Assembly (NCBI GenBank): GCA_028285035.1
Contig: JANQQF010000133.1
Coordinates: 83,622-147,621, forward strand
Direction: 5' to 3'
Source: Phycisphaerae bacterium
GTDB lineage: Bacteria; Chloroflexota; Anaerolineae; 4572-78; J111
DNA: 64,000 nucleotides
Shown: in pieces, positions 45,484 through 55,547 of the stretch
How the letters are laid out: the number at the start of each line of letters is the position of its first letter
How positions within the stretch are numbered: the stretch's first letter is position 1
Notes under the pieces: model-generated
What the model saw: the letters and a program-made list of their open reading frames with translations, nothing else
Databases searched by the model: none
What the model was told of the DNA's origin: nothing
Program-made: the position numbers and the translations under genes

Positions 45484-48400
45484 ATGGGCACATTGATGAT
45501 GAGTCATTTTCGCTGGTTAATAATACCTCTTTTTGTATACCTCCTGATTTTTAATAATCAGAGCCACGTCCAGGCTCAAGAGCCTATCGTTTTTTTCGAG
45601 CGCCTTTCATTGGAGCAAGGCTTATCACATAACACCGTTTTTTCGATTGTGCAGGATAAAAACGGATTTTTGTGGTTTGGTACACAAAGCGGGCTTAATA
45701 AATACGACGGTCATAGCATCACCGTTTTTCGGCACGAGCCAAATAATTCGGATTCAATTTCCAGTGACAATGCTGGCAATCTTTTTGTTGATCGAGCTGG
45801 TATTATCTGGATTGGTACTTGGGGGGGCGGCCTCAATCGATTTGATCCGAACACAGGGCAGGCTATCACCTACCTGCCGGACCCTGATGATCCCAACAGT
45901 TTAACCTCTGATCGAGTGCAGAGTATCTTTGAAGATCGTGCTGGCAATTTGTGGGTGGGAACGGCTGGTGATGGCTTGAATAGGTTTAATCGGGAGGCTG
46001 AGACTTTCACGCATTATCGGCACGACCCTGATAATCCCAACAGTATCAGTCACGATCGTATTTGGCGTATGGCGGAAGATGAGGGCGGCTATCTATGGAT
46101 TGCTACCTCTGAGGGCTTGAACCGATTTGATCCACAAACCGAAACATTTACGCGTTTTTTCCATCAGCCTGATAGATCCAGTAGCCTCAGCCATAGTTTG
46201 ATCCGCACAGTCTACATTGATTCGGCCAACCAACTGTGGGTGGGGACTGAGGAAGGTCTCAATAGACTTGATCTAAATGAAGGTTTGGAACTTGCGCCAG
46301 ATCAAGTAGACTTTATCCGGTATAAACATGACTCGATTAACCCCAATAGTTTGGGCGATGATATTATCAATGCCATTCTGGAGGACCGGGTTGGAAATTT
46401 ATGGGTGGGGACCAGTCGAGGCGGCCTCGATAAATTTGATCGCCAGCAGCAGGCCTTCTATACCTACACTAACGACCTCCGCAATCCCAACAGCTTGAGC
46501 TATAATGATATTCGTTGGATTCACGAAGACGAGTCTGGGGTTTTGTGGCTGGCGACGCGGGGAGGCGGGGTAAACAAGTTTATCCCTACCTTAGAAAATT
46601 TTACACATTGGACCAACGATCCCATTAATCCCAATAGCCTCAACAATAATGATGTTCGCTCTATTTATATGGATCACGATAACAATCTCTGGATGGGCAC
46701 AAGGGGTGGTGGTCTTAATAAATATTCGTCTCGAACTCAGCTTTTTACGCATTATAAGCATAACCCAGACGAGCCAAACAGCTTGAGCAGTGATGATGTT
46801 TATGCTATTCACGAGGACCGAAACAACCAACTATGGTTGGGGATGTCTGGTGGGGGATTGATGAAATTGGACCCTAGTGATAAGACCTTCATCCATTACC
46901 CCTATGACCCTGACAATCCAGCTGGTTTAAGCAGCACTGATATTAACTCTATCTACGAAGATGATTTTGGCCGTCTGTGGATTGGTACTAAAGGCGGTGG
47001 CCTGAATCTTTTTGATCCAATGACAGAGGAATTTATTCGATATCAGCATCAAGATGATGACCCTACCACTTTGGGGAATGATGATGTTTACGCGATTTCT
47101 GCTGCCCCTGCTGATACACTGTGGATTAGCACTTATGGCGGTGGTCTAAATAAACTAACATTAACACCCGAAGCCCATGCCAGCCCTGAGCAAGTTCAAC
47201 CCCTCATTCGTTATCAATATGATCCCGCTATTCCGACCAGTCTTAGCAACAATGATGTTTACACGCTTTATCCTGATAAACAAGGGCAACTCTGGGTGGG
47301 AACAGCCAATGGGGGCCTTAATCAATTTGATCCTGCCACCCAGCAATTTAGCCGATTCACCCAAAATGATGGGCTGTTGAGCGATGTGATTTACGGGATT
47401 TTGGCTGATGAACAGGAACGCCTATGGCTGAGTACCAGCAAAGGCCTATCTCGCTTTGACCCTCAAACGCAGCAGGTCATCAATTATGATACCACGGATG
47501 GGTTGCCCAGTATGGGCTATAATGAAGGAGCTTATTACAAAAGCTCTGATGGCCGTCTATTTTTTGGCGGGATCAATGGAGTGTTGAGTTTTGATCCGGA
47601 TGAGATTGCCACAATGACTAAACCTTCCCCCGTTGTGTTAACAAACCTCATCGTTTCCAATCGTACCATTCCCTTACCCTATCCCTCAACGATTGAGTTA
47701 GCTTACGGTGATAATGTCCTCTCCTTCGAATTTGCGGTCTTGGATTATGTGAACCCGAGCAAAAATCAATATGCTTATAAGCTGGATGGGTTTGATGACG
47801 ATTGGGTTGAGGCGGGTAATCGGCGCTTTGCGACCTACACCAATCTTGATCCAGGGATTTATACGTTTCAAGTGCGAGGGGCAAACAGCGCCGGGATTTG
47901 GAATGAAACGGGAACATCAATTAGCCTCACGGTGGCTCCGCCATTTTGGGAAACATGGTGGTTTACTATGGCAATGATATTGGCGGGCGGCGGTGTTCTC
48001 TACGCTGGCTATAAGCTCAGAGTTCGTGGAATCAAAGCCCAAAGCCGAAAATTAGAGGGGCTTGTGGCCGAACGAGCCGCTGAACTCTTACAGGCCAATG
48101 AACGACTACAAACCTTGACTGATCATCTTCAGGGTGAGTTAGTTTTGGCCCAGCAAATTCAGCGGAGTTTGCTTCCTCTCGCTCGTCCAGATTGGCCCAA
48201 CCTCGACTTTACCTGCTACTCTAACCCTGTTTATCAGGTGGGTGGCGATTTCTATGCTTATCATGCCTTAAGTGGCAATCTTCTCATCGATGGAGAGTCC
48301 GCCACCCGAAGTGTTGCCTTGGCTGTCGGCGATGTTTCTGGCAAAGGATTGCCAGCAGCCCTGTTGATGGCAGTTAGTTTGGCCTCATTGCAATCGGTTA

Positions 48401-48879
48401 TCGACCATGCTTTCCCGCCAAATGAATTATTGGCGCATCTAGATGAGGTGTTAGTCCCCTACACCCGTACCACCCGACAAAATTGTGCCCTTTGTTACAT
48501 TGAATTGCATCATCATACCTTGCATGTGGTGAATGCTGGGTGTATTGCTCCTGTCATCAAGCGAAACGATGGGACGATCGAGTGGGTTGAAGTGGGTGGT
48601 GTCCCGTTGGGTTTAGGGCTTGGGGCTGACACAGGCTATAACGTCGCCAGCCTGGAATTAACCGAGGGCGATTTGATTATCTTGACCAGTGATGGCGTCC
48701 TTGAGGCCTTTAATGCGGCTGGGGAAATGTTTGGCTTTGATCGTTTAGAAACGTCGATTGTGACTGGCCCAACGACCAGTTCGGTGGCGATGCTTGAGCA
48801 TCTCATCACCGAAATCAATACCTTTGTCGGGGAGACAGAACCCCACGATGATCTAACGATGGTTGTGATTCGGGTGTAG
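45484..48879 (+). CDS. Propeller receptor fused to SpoIIE phosphatase
   Basis: About 1131 aa from ATG 45484; TTG 45463 and ATG 45496/45499 are alternatives, none with a strong ribosome site. A signal sequence or anchor (WLIIPLFVYLLIF) precedes about fourteen two-component-propeller repeats (WIGT-GGGLNRFDP type, about 35-690), then Y_Y_Y (about 720-810), one membrane helix (about 826-846), a coiled coil and a SpoIIE phosphatase (about 890-1131) with GGDFYAYH, GDVSGKGLPAALL, SDGVLEAFN and DDLT. It links periplasmic sensing straight to dephosphorylation, without a kinase. Its position inside the inositol locus suggests a related signal. Confidence 0.92.
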   Translation: MGTLMMSHFRWLIIPLFVYLLIFNNQSHVQAQEPIVFFERLSLEQGLSHNTVFSIVQDKNGFLWFGTQSGLNKYDGHSITVFRHEPNNSDSISSDNAGNLFVDRAGIIWIGTWGGGLNRFDPNTGQAITYLPDPDDPNSLTSDRVQSIFEDRAGNLWVGTAGDGLNRFNREAETFTHYRHDPDNPNSISHDRIWRMAEDEGGYLWIATSEGLNRFDPQTETFTRFFHQPDRSSSLSHSLIRTVYIDSANQLWVGTEEGLNRLDLNEGLELAPDQVDFIRYKHDSINPNSLGDDIINAILEDRVGNLWVGTSRGGLDKFDRQQQAFYTYTNDLRNPNSLSYNDIRWIHEDESGVLWLATRGGGVNKFIPTLENFTHWTNDPINPNSLNNNDVRSIYMDHDNNLWMGTRGGGLNKYSSRTQLFTHYKHNPDEPNSLSSDDVYAIHEDRNNQLWLGMSGGGLMKLDPSDKTFIHYPYDPDNPAGLSSTDINSIYEDDFGRLWIGTKGGGLNLFDPMTEEFIRYQHQDDDPTTLGNDDVYAISAAPADTLWISTYGGGLNKLTLTPEAHASPEQVQPLIRYQYDPAIPTSLSNNDVYTLYPDKQGQLWVGTANGGLNQFDPATQQFSRFTQNDGLLSDVIYGILADEQERLWLSTSKGLSRFDPQTQQVINYDTTDGLPSMGYNEGAYYKSSDGRLFFGGINGVLSFDPDEIATMTKPSPVVLTNLIVSNRTIPLPYPSTIELAYGDNVLSFEFAVLDYVNPSKNQYAYKLDGFDDDWVEAGNRRFATYTNLDPGIYTFQVRGANSAGIWNETGTSISLTVAPPFWETWWFTMAMILAGGGVLYAGYKLRVRGIKAQSRKLEGLVAERAAELLQANERLQTLTDHLQGELVLAQQIQRSLLPLARPDWPNLDFTCYSNPVYQVGGDFYAYHALSGNLLIDGESATRSVALAVGDVSGKGLPAALLMAVSLASLQSVIDHAFPPNELLAHLDEVLVPYTRTTRQNCALCYIELHHHTLHVVNAGCIAPVIKRNDGTIEWVEVGGVPLGLGLGADTGYNVASLELTEGDLIILTSDGVLEAFNAAGEMFGFDRLETSIVTGPTTSSVAMLEHLITEINTFVGETEPHDDLTMVVIRV

Positions 48880-48884
48880 GGTTT

Positions 48885-49832
48885 CTACACTAACTGCCCC
48901 GTTTCATATTGTTGTCGATATAAGCCAATGATATCCCGCACTGAAGGCAAACTATAGTCTAACTGCTCAGCCGTGTAGGTAGCCGAGAGGCTGGTGTCCC
49001 GAGGGATTGAAATCCCTGCCATATCGCCCCATTCGGGAGCGGTGATTTGGATCAAGCTCTCATCTAGTTCAAAAACCTCAGCCGTTGTAAGGGCTAGCGC
49101 CTCACGAGTCATACTTTCCCCACAACAACAGTGGAACATCCCCTGCTTATCTTTCTGAATAATCCGCATCATCATCTCAGCACTTTCGCTGGCCAGACTG
49201 GGTGTGGCGTACATATTGATATCGCCAGCCCAAAGAGGGAACGGTTGATTTTGTTGCAGAGCCTCAACGACAGCCGTCATAAAATGGCCAAACCCAACAT
49301 TTTGTGATCGTGGCTCATTGGGTCGGGTCCAATGCATCCCGTTCACCCCAGATACCCGAGCGACAGCCCCGTTTTTTGCTGACTCCAACACGACCGTTTC
49401 GGCGACAACTTTGAGCACCCCGTATAAATTAATCGGATTGGGGGGCGTCGCTTCATCGGCACCTCGCTGCGTGCCATCAAAGACCCAATCGGTTGAGACC
49501 AAAATCATCTTTGCCCCAACTGCATTGGCCGCCTTGGCGAGATAGCGGGTTGACTCAACGTATGATTGCCAGGCGAGATGGCGATCCTGATACATACGCA
49601 AAAAATCATTCAAAATAGCCGAATGAATAATAGCATCTGGTTTAAATGCCTGAACACTACCCAAAATCTGAGTCCGATCCCGAATGTCCACCGCTGCATA
49701 TTCAAAATCAACCGGAGCATCAGCTTGCCAGGCGTTTACGGTGGTAAAAACGGTTGCTTGGTGTTTTTCGATGGCAACTTTTAGAATGTTGCTGCCTAGG
49801 AAGCCAGTGCCTCCGGTGATGTAAAGACGCAT
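48885..49832 (-). CDS. NAD-dependent sugar epimerase / RmlD-like reductase
   Basis: A 315-aa short-chain (extended) dehydrogenase. Nucleotide loop GGTGFLG, AVDIRDR, DAIIHSAILND, STDWVFDG and the catalytic YGVLK (NLYGVLKVVAE) resemble dTDP-4-dehydrorhamnose reductase. No other rhamnose genes are nearby, so the substrate is open. ATG 49832 is chosen; an in-frame TTG at 49847 is unlikely. It ends 5 bases from the convergent receptor gene with no terminator. Confidence 0.85.
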   Translation of the reverse strand: MRLYITGGTGFLGSNILKVAIEKHQATVFTTVNAWQADAPVDFEYAAVDIRDRTQILGSVQAFKPDAIIHSAILNDFLRMYQDRHLAWQSYVESTRYLAKAANAVGAKMILVSTDWVFDGTQRGADEATPPNPINLYGVLKVVAETVVLESAKNGAVARVSGVNGMHWTRPNEPRSQNVGFGHFMTAVVEALQQNQPFPLWAGDINMYATPSLASESAEMMMRIIQKDKQGMFHCCCGESMTREALALTTAEVFELDESLIQITAPEWGDMAGISIPRDTSLSATYTAEQLDYSLPSVRDIIGLYRQQYETGQLV

Positions 49833-49916
49833 CATTACTGACCCCAATCATAACTTTCTGAATTTTTTACAATGGTTCATGAAATAAGAATTTTGGTTTA
49901 GCTTGGTCTATCCGGG

Positions 49917-50945
49917 TCAGTCGACTCCTGGATCAATCTCGCTCAAGGCTACAGGGCGTTTTTCCTGTAAGGACTTGCCCGCAGCTAACCCAATGACTAA
50001 CGGATAGCGCCCATCAAGGCCGGTGACGATAGGAGTGGTGTCATTTTGAACACAATCGACAAATGCCTGCATTTCAGCCACGTATGCCTCAAAGTATAAC
50101 TCAAGAAAACCATAGTGAGGTCGGGCAGACTGGGTGCCCGAGCGACTGTAATAGTGGGTGTTATGAGGTGTGTTGTTGTCTGCAAGCGCCATCCCTTCCG
50201 AGCCAAAGACCTCGGCTCGTTGATCATAGCCGTACACCGCCTCCCGACTGTTATCAATGGTGCAGATGGCTCCATTTTTATAGGTCAGGACAATGACAGT
50301 AGTGTCGATATCACCTGCTTCGCCGATTTCAGGATCGACCATTACGCCACCCGTCGCATAGACCGTTTCAATTTCGTCTCCAATCAGAAAACGGGCCATA
50401 TCAAAGTCGTGAATGGTCATATCCAGGAAAATGCCACCGGAAACCTTGACATAGCTCACTGGGGGTGGAGCTGAGTCGCGGCTGCTGATCCGCACAAGGT
50501 GAGGCGTGCCAATATCGCCATTCATCACTAAATCGCGGATTTGTTTGAAGTTAGGATGGAATCGCCGATTAAAGCCAACCTGTAATTTGACCCCACTTTT
50601 ATCTATGGCTGCCAAGGCTTTATCAATCTCGCCAAGATCAAGCGCAATTGGTTTTTCGCAGAAAATATGCTTCCCAGCTTGGGCCGCTTCAATCATAAAC
50701 TGCACGTGCGTATCGGTGCTGGAGCAAATTGCTACCGCGTCGATTTCTTCGCTCTCAAAAATTTCTTTGGCAGAGGGGGTAACGGTTGGAATACCATACT
50801 CCTCAGCACAGGCCTTTGCTGCCGCTTCATGGTAATCAGTCACCATCATCAAATCTGCATTTGGGACACGATAGGCCAACACTTCGGCGTGAATACGACC
50901 AATACGACCCGCCCCGATTAGCCCGATATTAATTTTTTCAGACAT
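49917..50945 (-). CDS. iolG: Inositol 2-dehydrogenase
   Basis: A 342-aa Gfo/Idh/MocA enzyme that oxidises myo-inositol to 2-keto-myo-inositol with NAD. GLIGAGRIGRIHAEVL, HIFCEKPIALD (catalytic Lys), the GFNRRFHPNFK segment and LDMTIHDFDMARFL (Asp and His of the catalytic triad) match classical IolG. Length is typical. It lies 21 bases after the Nudix gene. Confidence 0.92.
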   Translation of the reverse strand: MSEKINIGLIGAGRIGRIHAEVLAYRVPNADLMMVTDYHEAAAKACAEEYGIPTVTPSAKEIFESEEIDAVAICSSTDTHVQFMIEAAQAGKHIFCEKPIALDLGEIDKALAAIDKSGVKLQVGFNRRFHPNFKQIRDLVMNGDIGTPHLVRISSRDSAPPPVSYVKVSGGIFLDMTIHDFDMARFLIGDEIETVYATGGVMVDPEIGEAGDIDTTVIVLTYKNGAICTIDNSREAVYGYDQRAEVFGSEGMALADNNTPHNTHYYSRSGTQSARPHYGFLELYFEAYVAEMQAFVDCVQNDTTPIVTGLDGRYPLVIGLAAGKSLQEKRPVALSEIDPGVD

Positions 50946-50966
50946 TGAATTTCCTTGTTAGTTGAG

Positions 50967-51479
50967 TTATACCCACTCATTTGCCACCAACTGGGGCAAT
51001 AATGGGTGTAGTATGCGGTAGGTTACCCCCCAGACGCGGTTTGGCCCAATCTGATAGAAGGGTGTTGATTGAGGTTTTGGCCACGTCGGGAATTGTAGAA
51101 TAGCCTCCTGATGTGCTGTGGGAGTGAAAAAGTCATCGATTTTGATTTCGATAACTTCTGCTATTTCCCGCGCTTCAGGCCGCCATTTATCAGGGGGGAT
51201 GATCCGCCCTAAAAACGGATAGATCCGAAAGCCTGTCGTTCGAGTTTCCGCGATGGGGAGATGTTCAAGGATCGTAATTTGTGTAGACGCTAACCCAATT
51301 TCCTCTTCGGTTTCTCGCAGGGCCGTCCCTAACATTGATCGATCTTGTGGCTCCGATTTTCCTCCTGGAAAGGCCAATTGCCCCCCGTGAACTCCACCTT
51401 CGCTTCGGCGGACCAAAACGATGTGCAACTCACCAGCCCTATCACGAAATATGGGGATCAAGACTGCCGCTTCTTTCAT
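50967..51479 (-). CDS. Nudix hydrolase, CoA-pyrophosphatase-like
   Basis: A 170-aa protein. The Nudix box lies at about 39-61: GGKSEPQDRSMLGTALRETE followed by EEIGL. The preceding LAFPGGK and the following LPIAETRTTGFRIYPFLG resemble NudL/YeaB CoA pyrophosphatases. It might clear oxidised CoA derivatives or simply be carried in the operon; no link to inositol is proven. Confidence 0.88.
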   Translation of the reverse strand: MKEAAVLIPIFRDRAGELHIVLVRRSEGGVHGGQLAFPGGKSEPQDRSMLGTALRETEEEIGLASTQITILEHLPIAETRTTGFRIYPFLGRIIPPDKWRPEAREIAEVIEIKIDDFFTPTAHQEAILQFPTWPKPQSTPFYQIGPNRVWGVTYRILHPLLPQLVANEWV

Positions 51480-51493
51480 GAAGAGACCCTCTA

Positions 51494-52351
51494 CTAAGCG
51501 CCTAACCTTCCAATTGACCCCAACATCTCCATACTGGCCTTAATCTCATTTGCCATCGCTTCCTTCCCGACGTGCATAATATCTCGTACCTCAGTGGTTG
51601 TTGGGTCATCGCTTAAGGCCGCGTGGATCGATTGCATATAAGCCCGGCGTACTTTGGAGGCGATGTTGATTTTGGCAATACCAAGGGTGATGGCTTTTTG
51701 GATCTGATCAACCGGAATACCCGTGCCACCGTGCAACACAATTGGCACATTCGCTTGCTGACGAATGGCTTGTAAGCGTTCCAGGTCCAGCTTCGGTTCT
51801 TTCTTGTAGAAGCCGTGCGCATTACCAATCGCCACGGCTAGCGCATTTACGTCTGTTTCCTGAGCGAAGCGAGTGGCCTCACCCACATTGCTCAAGGTCG
51901 CTTCATGCTCGCTGACAGTAAGGTCATCCTCCACCCCCTGAATTCGGCCCACTTCCCCTTCCACAGAGACACCTACGGCGCGGGCTGCCTCGACGACCCT
52001 CTTTGTGATCTGAATGTTTTCGGCCAAAGGGTGATGTGATCCATCGTACATCACCGAGGTGTAGCCCGCTCGGATACATTTCATCGCCATTTCAAAGGAG
52101 TCACCATGGTCGAGATGAAGCACGATTGGCGTTTGATATTTTTCGACCAACGCCTTAGCCATACTGGTGGCTACGGCTGGCTCAAAATATCGCGCTTCGG
52201 CTGATGAGGTAGAGACGATAACTGGCGATTTCATCTCAGCCGCCGTACGAATCACCGTATCCATCATCTCAAAATTAGCGACGTTGAAGGACCCGACGGC
52301 ATAGCCACCTGCTTCAGCCGCTTGAAGAACAGATTTTAATGAAACGAGCAT
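51494..52351 (-). CDS. iolJ: Class II fructose-bisphosphate-type aldolase (IolJ-like)
   Basis: A 285-aa zinc aldolase. D81-H82 (VLHLDHGDSFEMA) hold the catalytic Asp and a zinc His; YDGSHHPLAENI, EGEVGRIQG, GNAHGFYKKEP and LHGGTGIP complete the site. In B. subtilis IolJ cleaves 2-deoxy-5-keto-gluconate 6-phosphate; the neighbouring iolC and iolE genes support that role, although a GatY/KbaY-like activity is possible. It starts 2 bases after iolC copy 2. Confidence 0.88.
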   Translation of the reverse strand: MLVSLKSVLQAAEAGGYAVGSFNVANFEMMDTVIRTAAEMKSPVIVSTSSAEARYFEPAVATSMAKALVEKYQTPIVLHLDHGDSFEMAMKCIRAGYTSVMYDGSHHPLAENIQITKRVVEAARAVGVSVEGEVGRIQGVEDDLTVSEHEATLSNVGEATRFAQETDVNALAVAIGNAHGFYKKEPKLDLERLQAIRQQANVPIVLHGGTGIPVDQIQKAITLGIAKINIASKVRRAYMQSIHAALSDDPTTTEVRDIMHVGKEAMANEIKASMEMLGSIGRLGA

Positions 52352-52353
52352 AT

Positions 52354-53373
52354 CTATGACCTTTTCATAAGTCTATCCTGCAAAAATGTCTCAACTTCAT
52401 CCAACGTTGGCATTGCAGCAGCACAGCCGTGTCGGGTGACCACCAAAGCCCCGCACGCGTTGGCGAATTGAGCTGCCTTCATCCAGTCAGAACCTTTCGC
52501 CCAACTGTAAATCAGCCCGCTGGCAAACGCATCGCCTGCCCCAACGGTGTTTACAACCTCGACTGGAAACCCTGATACATTGATGGGCTGGGTCTCTCGG
52601 GCAAAGATGGTGACCCCCTCAGCCCCTCGTTTGAGAATCAACGCAGTGAGATTAGGGTGCTGTTCAAATAGGGCTGGTAGTTGATCATCTAAGGCGGCTT
52701 TTTGATTAGCTGTCACGCGTTCGCCTGACATAACATTATCGGCCTCAAGCGAGAGGGCCGCACAAAACTCCTCTTCCGTCCCAATGACCACGTTTAGCCA
52801 CGGCCACAAAGTGCGCTGGGCTGAGCCAAAAGCACGAGGGTGAGTCCACTGGTCGGGGCGTAAGTCAAGATCGTGGAAAATCGTTAAGCCGTGGGCTTGG
52901 GCCTGCTCGGCAGCAACCAAAGTCGCATCACGACAACTGCCTCGGCTCAAAGCGGTGCCTGATAACAACAAGGCTCGACTATGCTCAAAGGGCAAGGTCA
53001 TAACATCATGTATGTCAAGATGAATGTCTGCCGGATTTTCACGATAAAAAACTAGCGGGAATTTATCGGGCGGCTGAATGCCCAGGACAGCCAAACCTGT
53101 TCGGGTACCTACTTTGGTGGGGATGTAATCGGTGACCACCCCTTCCTTTTGCAGATAGTTACGAACAAATTTACCAACCTCATCATCGCCAACGGCGGTA
53201 AAGGCGGCTGATTGAAGCCCCAGGCGGCTGGTGCCAATGGCGATGTTGGTTGGGCTACCACCAACGCTGGTTGAAAAACTCTCTATTTCGATAAACGGGG
53301 CACCGAGTTGCTCTGAAAAGAGGTCCATTGAGACCCGCCCCAAGGTAATTAAATCAAGGTTTTGCTGGCTCAT
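52354..53373 (-). CDS. iolC: 5-dehydro-2-deoxygluconokinase (PfkB family), copy 2
   Basis: A 339-aa PfkB kinase. ITLGRVSMDLFSEQLGAPF, GGSPTNIAIGTSRLGL and NTVGAGDAFASGLIYS are the diagnostic segments. It is clearly paralogous to the product at 41457 but diverged throughout. The gene lies between iolE copy 2 (6 bases away) and the class II aldolase gene (2 bases), a tight operon. Confidence 0.9.
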   Translation of the reverse strand: MSQQNLDLITLGRVSMDLFSEQLGAPFIEIESFSTSVGGSPTNIAIGTSRLGLQSAAFTAVGDDEVGKFVRNYLQKEGVVTDYIPTKVGTRTGLAVLGIQPPDKFPLVFYRENPADIHLDIHDVMTLPFEHSRALLLSGTALSRGSCRDATLVAAEQAQAHGLTIFHDLDLRPDQWTHPRAFGSAQRTLWPWLNVVIGTEEEFCAALSLEADNVMSGERVTANQKAALDDQLPALFEQHPNLTALILKRGAEGVTIFARETQPINVSGFPVEVVNTVGAGDAFASGLIYSWAKGSDWMKAAQFANACGALVVTRHGCAAAMPTLDEVETFLQDRLMKRS

Positions 53374-53379
53374 TGTGGG

Positions 53380-54279
53380 TTACAATCCAATCGAGCGTAA
53401 ATAAGCCCGATTTCGGGCAGCGCTTTCTTTCGGTGCGCCCATTCCGGGCAAAACATCCTGCTCAACAACCACCCAATCGTCATAGCCGATGGCTTTAAGT
53501 GCTTCTAACACCCCAGCAAAATTAACAGCCCCCTGGCCTAATTCGCAAAATACGCCAGCCCCAACACCCGTGGGACCATCCCATCCTTCCGCCCGAGCTT
53601 TCGCTGCAATATTCGCTTCATAATCTTTGAAGTGAACGTGCCAGATGCGATCAGCAAATTGGTGAATCGCGGCGATTTCATCATCCCCGCCCCCCAACCG
53701 CCAGTGACCCGTATCAAAGACCAGGCCAAGTACATCTGAGTCCGTCATCTTCATTAAACGGGCTGTTTCCTCAGGTGTTTCGACCCAAGTGCCTGTATGG
53801 TGATGCATTACCGTGCGCAGACCCGTCTCTCGTTTCACTGCTTCGGCAACACGCGTCGCCCCTTTGGCAAAGGTTTCCCATTGCGCGTCATTCATTCCAT
53901 GCTCTTCAGTGATGCGACCGGTGAATTGGTTACGCATTGGATGGGCATAGGGGCTGTCTCCCAAGACGATGATGTTGTCTGAGCCGCCAACTGCCGCGAG
54001 AAGCTTTGCTGTACGAACGGCCTCGGCCTCATTCTGAGCGTGGTTGGTCTCATCAATTAGCGAGACGCTAACCCACGATGCCAACAACTTTAGGTTGCGT
54101 TTTTCTAGCTCTGGCCACAGTACGTCAGGATTCGTGGGCATAAATCCCCAATCCCCTAACTCTGTCCCAGCATAGCCTGTTTCTTGCATTTCATCGAGGA
54201 CTTGCGTGTACCCACCTCGATCCCCTTCAATATTTTCTATGACACCCCAGGAGCAGGGCGCATTTGCTAGTTTTATCAT
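53380..54279 (-). CDS. iolE: Inosose dehydratase-like protein (copy 2)
   Basis: A 299-aa TIM barrel. [66 protein letters not shown] and EQDVLPGMG match IolE. ATG 54279 is used, since GGGAG lies 6 bases upstream. It diverges from copy 1 in the region after [13 protein letters not shown], so substrate preference may differ. Confidence 0.9.
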   Translation of the reverse strand: MIKLANAPCSWGVIENIEGDRGGYTQVLDEMQETGYAGTELGDWGFMPTNPDVLWPELEKRNLKLLASWVSVSLIDETNHAQNEAEAVRTAKLLAAVGGSDNIIVLGDSPYAHPMRNQFTGRITEEHGMNDAQWETFAKGATRVAEAVKRETGLRTVMHHHTGTWVETPEETARLMKMTDSDVLGLVFDTGHWRLGGGDDEIAAIHQFADRIWHVHFKDYEANIAAKARAEGWDGPTGVGAGVFCELGQGAVNFAGVLEALKAIGYDDWVVVEQDVLPGMGAPKESAARNRAYLRSIGL

Positions 54280-54319
54280 GTTGACTCCCAAATGATTGTT
54301 GAATTTATTCCTGGCAAAT

Positions 54320-55486
54320 CTAGTTGCTCTGCTGCAACCCTTTTGGCGCTAAATCTCCGATCGAACTTTCTAAGTTATCATCAGAACGGCGTCTCTGTTT
54401 AGCCTCAGCAATTGCGGGGACGGGGGTATCAAAGTAATAATCAGGGTCTTCCTGTTGCCGATACCAGGTCTCCCGCATCTCTTGCCAAGCTTGGACCAGG
54501 GTGCGTGGCTCTGGCATTTGATCCGCAATCTCGTAGTAAAGTTTTTTTAGATTGTAACAAGGTATTCCCGCAAACATATGATGCTCCGTATGCCAATTCA
54601 TCCGCCAATATAAAAACTCGGCTAACGAATTGACCTTGACCGATCGGACACATTTCCGAAAATCATCATCATTCTCTTTTAGTCCGGTGTGTTGGGTCAT
54701 CCCGAGCGAATACCCTCCCCAATTCCCGATAAACGGAGAGAGTGAAATGATAAATATAAAGACCCAGTAGCCGCTTAAAATTGAGGCAAGAATGACAAGA
54801 CCATGAAACAACAAAAGAAAACGATCCCACCAAATAGCTTTTTGATGCTCCTCGGGCTGATCCTCGTGTAGAGTTTGTAACCACTCTTGGCTTGGAATAT
54901 CCAACGACGACACCCATCCAAAAGTGCCTAAAGTTGTGACGTAAATGGTTGAAAGGAAGCCACCTTTACCAAAAGTTCGCCCTGGTTGAGTAAGGAGGTT
55001 GATTGTGAGCAGTTGTACTAAAAAGAATGGCCCAACCAATGGAGAGATTGGAAGCAGGTTTTCTCGATCGCCCTCTGGGTGAAGTGTATACCGATGATGA
55101 TAGGTGTGGCTACTTGCATAGTCAAAAGGATTCCACCAGGCTAGACAACTGTAGATGTAAAGAAAGATTTTGTTGAGAATCTTGGTCTTAAAAACTGTGC
55201 CGTGCCCTAATTCATGAGGGGCAATACCGACAAAGAAACTAGCTACTGTACCGTGGAAAAATAGAGCAATTAGAAACGGTATCCAAAGTGCCTGCGACCA
55301 AAAATAGTAGACGATTGCGCCCGTTACGATCCAAATGCCAAGATGCCCTCCCGCTTGAAACCATCCCTGTGCATCACTGCGCCTGTTCAGCTCTCGTAAC
55401 TTGGCTTGTTCAATCTTCGGACGCAACCACCTTACTTTTTTCTCTTTTCGTACATCTGCTAATGGTGCATATTCTGTTTTTCCCAC
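54320..55486 (-). CDS. Membrane fatty-acid desaturase-type di-iron enzyme
   Basis: A 388-aa integral membrane protein. Three histidine boxes: H91-ELG-H95, H127-TYH-H131 and WHTEHH near 297-302. Several membrane helices lie between boxes (about 45-87 and 225-260). Long hydrophilic N- and C-termini. It may introduce a double bond or hydroxyl group into an acyl chain. Its place between iolD and iolE copy 2 is unexpected; GTG start with GAGG upstream and 61 bases from iolD. Confidence 0.88.
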   Translation of the reverse strand: MGKTEYAPLADVRKEKKVRWLRPKIEQAKLRELNRRSDAQGWFQAGGHLGIWIVTGAIVYYFWSQALWIPFLIALFFHGTVASFFVGIAPHELGHGTVFKTKILNKIFLYIYSCLAWWNPFDYASSHTYHHRYTLHPEGDRENLLPISPLVGPFFLVQLLTINLLTQPGRTFGKGGFLSTIYVTTLGTFGWVSSLDIPSQEWLQTLHEDQPEEHQKAIWWDRFLLLFHGLVILASILSGYWVFIFIISLSPFIGNWGGYSLGMTQHTGLKENDDDFRKCVRSVKVNSLAEFLYWRMNWHTEHHMFAGIPCYNLKKLYYEIADQMPEPRTLVQAWQEMRETWYRQQEDPDYYFDTPVPAIAEAKQRRRSDDNLESSIGDLAPKGLQQSN

Positions 55487-55547
55487 TTAAAACCTCACCT
55501 TCTTTGGTGCGTCTAAAGTTTGGTTGTTTTATTTGGTTCGTGAAATT

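Noticed and set aside
45267..45554. Small plus-strand open frame of 95 codons before the receptor gene
   Set aside because: It overlaps the iol promoter and the receptor's signal sequence, has no ribosome site and no recognisable feature.
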